A stretch of 64,000 bases of DNA from Candidatus Babelota bacterium (lineage in GTDB: Bacteria > Babelota > Babeliae > Babelales > Vermiphilaceae): assembly GCA_003963225.1 (NCBI GenBank), contig RXKB01000004.1:124001-188000 (forward strand), given 5' to 3'. Of the stretch, positions 60,407 through 64,000 are shown piece after piece. The position numbers and the translations under genes are program-made. Under the pieces are notes generated by a model, which saw nothing but the letters and a program-made list of their open reading frames with translations, was not told where the DNA came from and made no database searches. Every line of letters begins with the position of its first letter. Position 1 is the stretch's first letter.

Positions 60407-61804
60407 ATGTCACAACATACTTCATTTATAATTTTTGGTATCACTGGCGATCTTGCAAAAAGAAAAATAATGCCAGCGTTATACCATTTAATACAAACAG
60501 ATGTTTTAACAAACGTTTCTTTTATTGGCATTGGACATCAACAATCTTCAATAGACACTATTCTTGAAAATGCAAAACAGTATACCGAATATGTTGATGA
60601 AAATGCATGGCAACATTTTACTACCCTTTTTTCTTATATTGCATGTGATATTACTAACAAACAAGATATGAGTTTACTTTTTGAACATATTACAACCAAT
60701 GAATCTGCTTACAATCAACCAAGCAATAGATTATTTTATTTTGCTGTTGCTTCTACCCTTTTTGCGCAAGCAACAAAACTATTATATGAAGTTGGTTTAT
60801 GTAAACGAATAGCATCAAAAGAATGTTTTTGGCACCGATTGGTATATGAAAAACCTTTTGGCCATGACATTGCATCTGCTCACACCATTAACACGACCAT
60901 TCAACAATATTTAGACGAATCGCAAATATACAGAATTGATCATTACTTAACCAAAAATATTGTTCATAATATTACATTGCTGCGATTTTCAAATATCATG
61001 TTTGAACCGCTTTGGAATAGTACATATATTGAAGAAATGCATTTTGTATTACATGAATCTATTGGCATAGAAAAAAGAGGATGCTTTTATGATCAATATG
61101 GCGTGTTAAAAGATGTAGTACAAAACCATATTTTACAAATGATTGCTCTTATTGGTATGGAAAGACCGGATGATTTACAAGAAGAATCAATTCGCAGTGC
61201 ACGGTTAAACACGTTAAAACATATTACTTTTGAAGATGGTATTTTAGGCCAATATCAAGAATATAAGCAAGAATTTTGTGTTAATAAAAATTCAACAACG
61301 CCAACGTACGCTTTACTTAAGCTACATATTAACAACCAACGTTGGCAAAACACTCCTTTCTACGTTTCGGCAGGCAAAAAAATGGCTGAATCAAAAGTTG
61401 GCATTTATATAAAATTTAAAGAGCCTCACAATGCTTTAACACAAATAGTTTCAACCGCTTCTAATATGCTTACCATTCAATTAAACCCTGAAGCTGTTTT
61501 TTCATTACAACTGAATGTGCAAAGCAGCAGCACTGATCAAAAAATAACCCCTGTTGAAATGACTTTTTGCCACAGCTGCCTGTTTAAAACGCGCACATCA
61601 CAACCGTACGAAACATTGTTAACTGATGTATACAATGGCAAAATTACAAGCTCAGTTAGATATGATGAAATAGAAAGTTCTTGGCATATTATAGAACATA
61701 TTGAACAAAAAAAATTATCCCTGTTTAGGTATGATCAAACATCGCTACAGCAAGAAGAAACAATGATTGCATTCAAAAAAAAGCACAACATAGATTTTAT
61801 ATAA
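60407..61804 (+). CDS. zwf: Glucose-6-phosphate dehydrogenase
   Basis: Oxidises glucose 6-phosphate to 6-phosphogluconolactone and makes NADPH. The 465-residue protein has the nucleotide motif IFGITGDLAKRKIMPALYHL, LVYEKPFGHD, and the active-site segment YRIDHYLTKN near residue 177 with the catalytic His. The C-terminal domain is normal in size. The 6-phosphogluconate dehydrogenase gene starts 11 bases later. No lactonase gene (pgl) is nearby. Confidence 0.95.
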   Translation: MSQHTSFIIFGITGDLAKRKIMPALYHLIQTDVLTNVSFIGIGHQQSSIDTILENAKQYTEYVDENAWQHFTTLFSYIACDITNKQDMSLLFEHITTNESAYNQPSNRLFYFAVASTLFAQATKLLYEVGLCKRIASKECFWHRLVYEKPFGHDIASAHTINTTIQQYLDESQIYRIDHYLTKNIVHNITLLRFSNIMFEPLWNSTYIEEMHFVLHESIGIEKRGCFYDQYGVLKDVVQNHILQMIALIGMERPDDLQEESIRSARLNTLKHITFEDGILGQYQEYKQEFCVNKNSTTPTYALLKLHINNQRWQNTPFYVSAGKKMAESKVGIYIKFKEPHNALTQIVSTASNMLTIQLNPEAVFSLQLNVQSSSTDQKITPVEMTFCHSCLFKTRTSQPYETLLTDVYNGKITSSVRYDEIESSWHIIEHIEQKKLSLFRYDQTSLQQEETMIAFKKKHNIDFI

Positions 61805-61815
61805 GAAAGCAAACG

Positions 61816-62724
61816 ATGCAGATAGGAATTATTGGATTAGGCCGTATGGGATCAGGTGTTGCACGAAGATTGCTACCACAAAAATATACGGTCCATGGAT
61901 ACGACCCAAACAAACAACAAGCAAATGATGCGCAAACATACGGTGTTAAAACGCATGACACCTTACAGCAGTTTGCCAAAGCAGTAGATATTGCATGGCT
62001 GATGGTACCTGCAGGAAATATTGTTGATACTGTTATAGAACAACTTATTCCTCATCTTAAAAAAAATTCTATTATTGTAGATGCTGGCAACAGCCATTTT
62101 AAAGATACACAAAAAAGAGCTCTGCATGTTTTAAAGCATGATTTATCATTTGTTGATTGTGGAACTTCTGGTGGCGTTCACGGCTTAAAAAACGGATTCT
62201 GTTTAATGGTTGGCGGAACTCAGCAAGCATTTGCTTGTTTAAAACCATTTTTGGAAATTATTGCTTGCCCAAATGGCTATGCACATGTCGGCCCTGTTGG
62301 CAGTGGCCATTTAGTCAAAATGGTACACAATGGCATTGAATATGGGATTATGCAAGCATATGCAGAAGGGCTTGATCTATTAAAACACACTCCTGCCCCT
62401 TTTGATCAACTAGACTTAGAAAAAATAACTCAACTATGGCAATCAGGGTCCGTTATCCGCTCATGGCTGTTAGAATTAACACACAACATTTTTGAACAGC
62501 ACGGACAACAGTTAACTGAAGTATCTGGCAAAGTAGCAAGCAGCGGCATGGGTGAATGGACGGTAGAAACAGCCAAAGAGCTGAATATTGCCGTGCCTGT
62601 TATAAAAAAATCATTAGAAGTGCGGCAAGAATCGCTGCAGAATGGTGGAACGTACGCAACAAAATTAGTTGCATTAATGAGAAATCAATTTGGTGGTCAC
62701 AATTTTTATACAAAAGAGCATTAA
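61816..62724 (+). CDS. gnd: 6-phosphogluconate dehydrogenase, short (NAD-type) form
   Basis: Oxidatively decarboxylates 6-phosphogluconate to ribulose 5-phosphate. The 302-residue protein is of the short YqeC/GndA class: GIIGLGRMGSGVARRL at the start, DCGTSGGVHGLKNGFCLMVGG, and the active-site helix GSGHLVKMVHNGIEYGIMQA. The short form usually prefers NAD. It is co-transcribed with zwf and makes pentoses and reducing power. Confidence 0.93.
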   Translation: MQIGIIGLGRMGSGVARRLLPQKYTVHGYDPNKQQANDAQTYGVKTHDTLQQFAKAVDIAWLMVPAGNIVDTVIEQLIPHLKKNSIIVDAGNSHFKDTQKRALHVLKHDLSFVDCGTSGGVHGLKNGFCLMVGGTQQAFACLKPFLEIIACPNGYAHVGPVGSGHLVKMVHNGIEYGIMQAYAEGLDLLKHTPAPFDQLDLEKITQLWQSGSVIRSWLLELTHNIFEQHGQQLTEVSGKVASSGMGEWTVETAKELNIAVPVIKKSLEVRQESLQNGGTYATKLVALMRNQFGGHNFYTKEH

Positions 62725-62725
62725 A

Positions 62726-63349
62726 ATGAACATAATTGATATTAGCTGGCCAATTTCTAATAGCATGTCCACGTATAAGAATCGTGCCGATATGCAAATT
62801 TCTCAAATAAAATCAGTTGCTAAAGATTGCGTTTCAGAATCAACTATTGTTATGCACAGTCACACTGGTACCCATGTTGACGCTCCTGCTCATTTTATAG
62901 AACAGGGTAAAACCATTGACCAAATACCCTTAGAACAATTATGCGGACCGTGCATAATTATTGATTGCACGCAAGTAAATGAAAAAATTACTAAAAAAGA
63001 TTTGCAGCTACATCAAGAACTATTAAAAGATCAAAAAAAGGTATTGTTAAAAACAAAAAATAGTTTTTGTAAACCGACAGAACCATTCAACACTAATTTT
63101 ATTTTTTTAGAAGAAAGCGGAGCACAATTTTTAGTAGATTGTGGTATACAAACCGTCGGCTTTGATTATTTGGGTATTGAACGTGGACAACAAGGACACC
63201 CAACACATAAAATTTTATTACAACATGGTATTATTATTGAAGGACTACGTTTAGAACATGTTAATCAAGGACAATATATTTTATATTGCTTACCTCTGCC
63301 TATACAAAAAGGTGATGGATCACCTGGACGAGCAATTCTCGTGCAATAA
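62726..63349 (+). CDS. Cyclase-family hydrolase (KynB-like)
   Basis: A 207-residue enzyme of the metal-dependent cyclase/arylformamidase family. HSHTGTHVDAPAHF near residue 48 is the metal-binding signature, and FDYLGIERGQQGHPTHK lies further on. KynB hydrolyses N-formylkynurenine, but family members act on many substrates. It starts one base after the 6-phosphogluconate dehydrogenase stop. A lactone- or amide-opening reaction is plausible. It might stand in for the missing 6-phosphogluconolactonase, which is speculation. Confidence 0.88.
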   Translation: MNIIDISWPISNSMSTYKNRADMQISQIKSVAKDCVSESTIVMHSHTGTHVDAPAHFIEQGKTIDQIPLEQLCGPCIIIDCTQVNEKITKKDLQLHQELLKDQKKVLLKTKNSFCKPTEPFNTNFIFLEESGAQFLVDCGIQTVGFDYLGIERGQQGHPTHKILLQHGIIIEGLRLEHVNQGQYILYCLPLPIQKGDGSPGRAILVQ

Positions 63350-63404
63350 AAAGAATACTAATTTTATATTTTTTCAAGACTATTAAAAGCAGCATAAAAT
63401 TAAC

Positions 63405-64000
63405 ATGTATATTTATTTCTTAATACTTATAGTACAAATCTGGTCTCTATACTTTAACAAATACAATTGCAAGCACACTATCATATGAACAATTACCTTC
63501 AGATATACACACATTACTATTTAATTATCTACTCAATCATTTGTCAGATAAAACAGCAATCCAAGCTGCAAAAAAGTTGGGCGCAACATGCAAAAAACAG
63601 CACGCTTTACTTTTAAATTCAATAAAAGAAAGCTTTCAAAAATTTATTTTTTCCCCTATTGATTATAATCGATACAAAATCAATGACCTATTATGCAATC
63701 TTTTTTATTAATATATTACCATATGTTAATTTAAATTGGCTTAATGCCTGTTATACTTTGCATAAACAGACCCCCAAAAAACGCTTAAGCCGTATATTAA
63801 AAAAAGATCAAAGACAAGACAAAAAATTGTAATGATTTCAATTAACTTTAGATGCTTCATGCAACCTTGCATACAATATGCATAAACTGATGAATCATAT
63901 TAATAATACCAATGCTGCAGGCACTACAGTTACTATAAAAACAGTTGATAACATTGAGCATTTTAAACAGCACAATCAACGCTCTTTACATTGCATTCAA
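63405..64000 (+). pseudogene. Decayed secreted gene with F-box-like start, runs off the window
   Basis: The ATG at 63405 begins a signal-like stretch (YIYFLILIVQIWSLY), then a frame change at about 63450 leads into LSYEQLPSDIHTLLFNYLL and AAKKLGATCKKQHALLL, similar to an F-box (LPxDI...L...CK). A stop follows at about 63708, then a further frame encodes LPYVNLNWLNACYTLHKQTPKK, two stops at about 63830, and LTLDASCNLAYNMHKLMNHI and onward to the end of the window. Exported F-box-like proteins occur in some intracellular bacteria. It is inactive in this copy. It may pair with the intact gene at 48911. Confidence 0.55.

Noticed and set aside
1..64000. CRISPR arrays, insertion sequences, prophage genes, rRNA
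   Set aside because: I looked for regular repeats, transposase motifs and phage structural genes on both strands and saw none; the only recombinase is of the housekeeping Xer type.

Overview
The window is AT-rich, gene-dense bacterial chromosome using the standard code (TGA acts as stop) with many TTG and GTG starts and AAGGA-type ribosome binding sites. It encodes a Gram-negative cell: Tol proteins, an outer-membrane barrel-like protein, MurB, a PBP2-type transpeptidase and MreC. The small gene set, many proteins with signal peptides but no recognisable domain, an amino-acid permease, and at least seven decayed genes fit a reduced, host-associated lineage. My best guess is Candidatus Dependentiae (TM6, relatives of Babela). 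This is inference; no rRNA is present to prove it.

Layout. 1-7.5 kb: a secreted protein with a decayed paralogue, tsf-frr, tRNA-Lys and tRNA-Leu, a trigger-factor-like gene, trxB, and a wrecked secreted kinase-like gene. 7.5-11 kb: rpmH-rnpA-yidD (yidD in an unusual fusion), a broken HEPN/MNT toxin-antitoxin pair, and phoH. 11-25.7 kb: thrS without a TGS domain, nth, a large membrane sensor ending in a degenerate sigma54-activator-like module, xerC/D, a PBP2 gene, gyrA, and a secreted AAA+ ATPase. 25.8-35.2 kb: hpf, tRNA-Ala, cca, the tolQ-tolR-tonB/tolA-like-tolB operon, ftsH, rpmB, rpsT.

35-44 kb: a decayed gene, secreted proteins including a metalloprotease, mreC, an APC permease, a barrel-like protein, rpsU-rbfA-prepilin peptidase, and a convergent pilin gene. 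44-49 kb: one operon with an M48 protease, an ABC ATPase and four ABC-2 permeases that are a tandem duplication of a two-gene pair. 49-60 kb: secreted proteins of unknown function (one with an F-box-like start), a VOC protein, trhO, murB, another metalloprotease, and several perfect hairpins. 60-64 kb: DUF2177 protein, zwf, 6-phosphogluconate dehydrogenase, a cyclase-family hydrolase, and a decayed F-box-like gene running off the end.

Themes: translation and ribosome assembly (tsf, frr, hpf, rbfA, thrS, rpmB, rpmH, rpsT, rpsU, rnpA, cca, three tRNAs with encoded CCA), envelope building and energised outer-membrane maintenance, NADPH supply through the oxidative pentose phosphate steps, and a fast-changing set of exported proteins that probably face the host. 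The most unusual items are the sensor protein at 15042-17768, the signal-peptide-bearing AAA+ ATPase at 24117-25661, the HEPN/MNT frameshift, the duplicated ABC permeases, and the F-box-like exported proteins.
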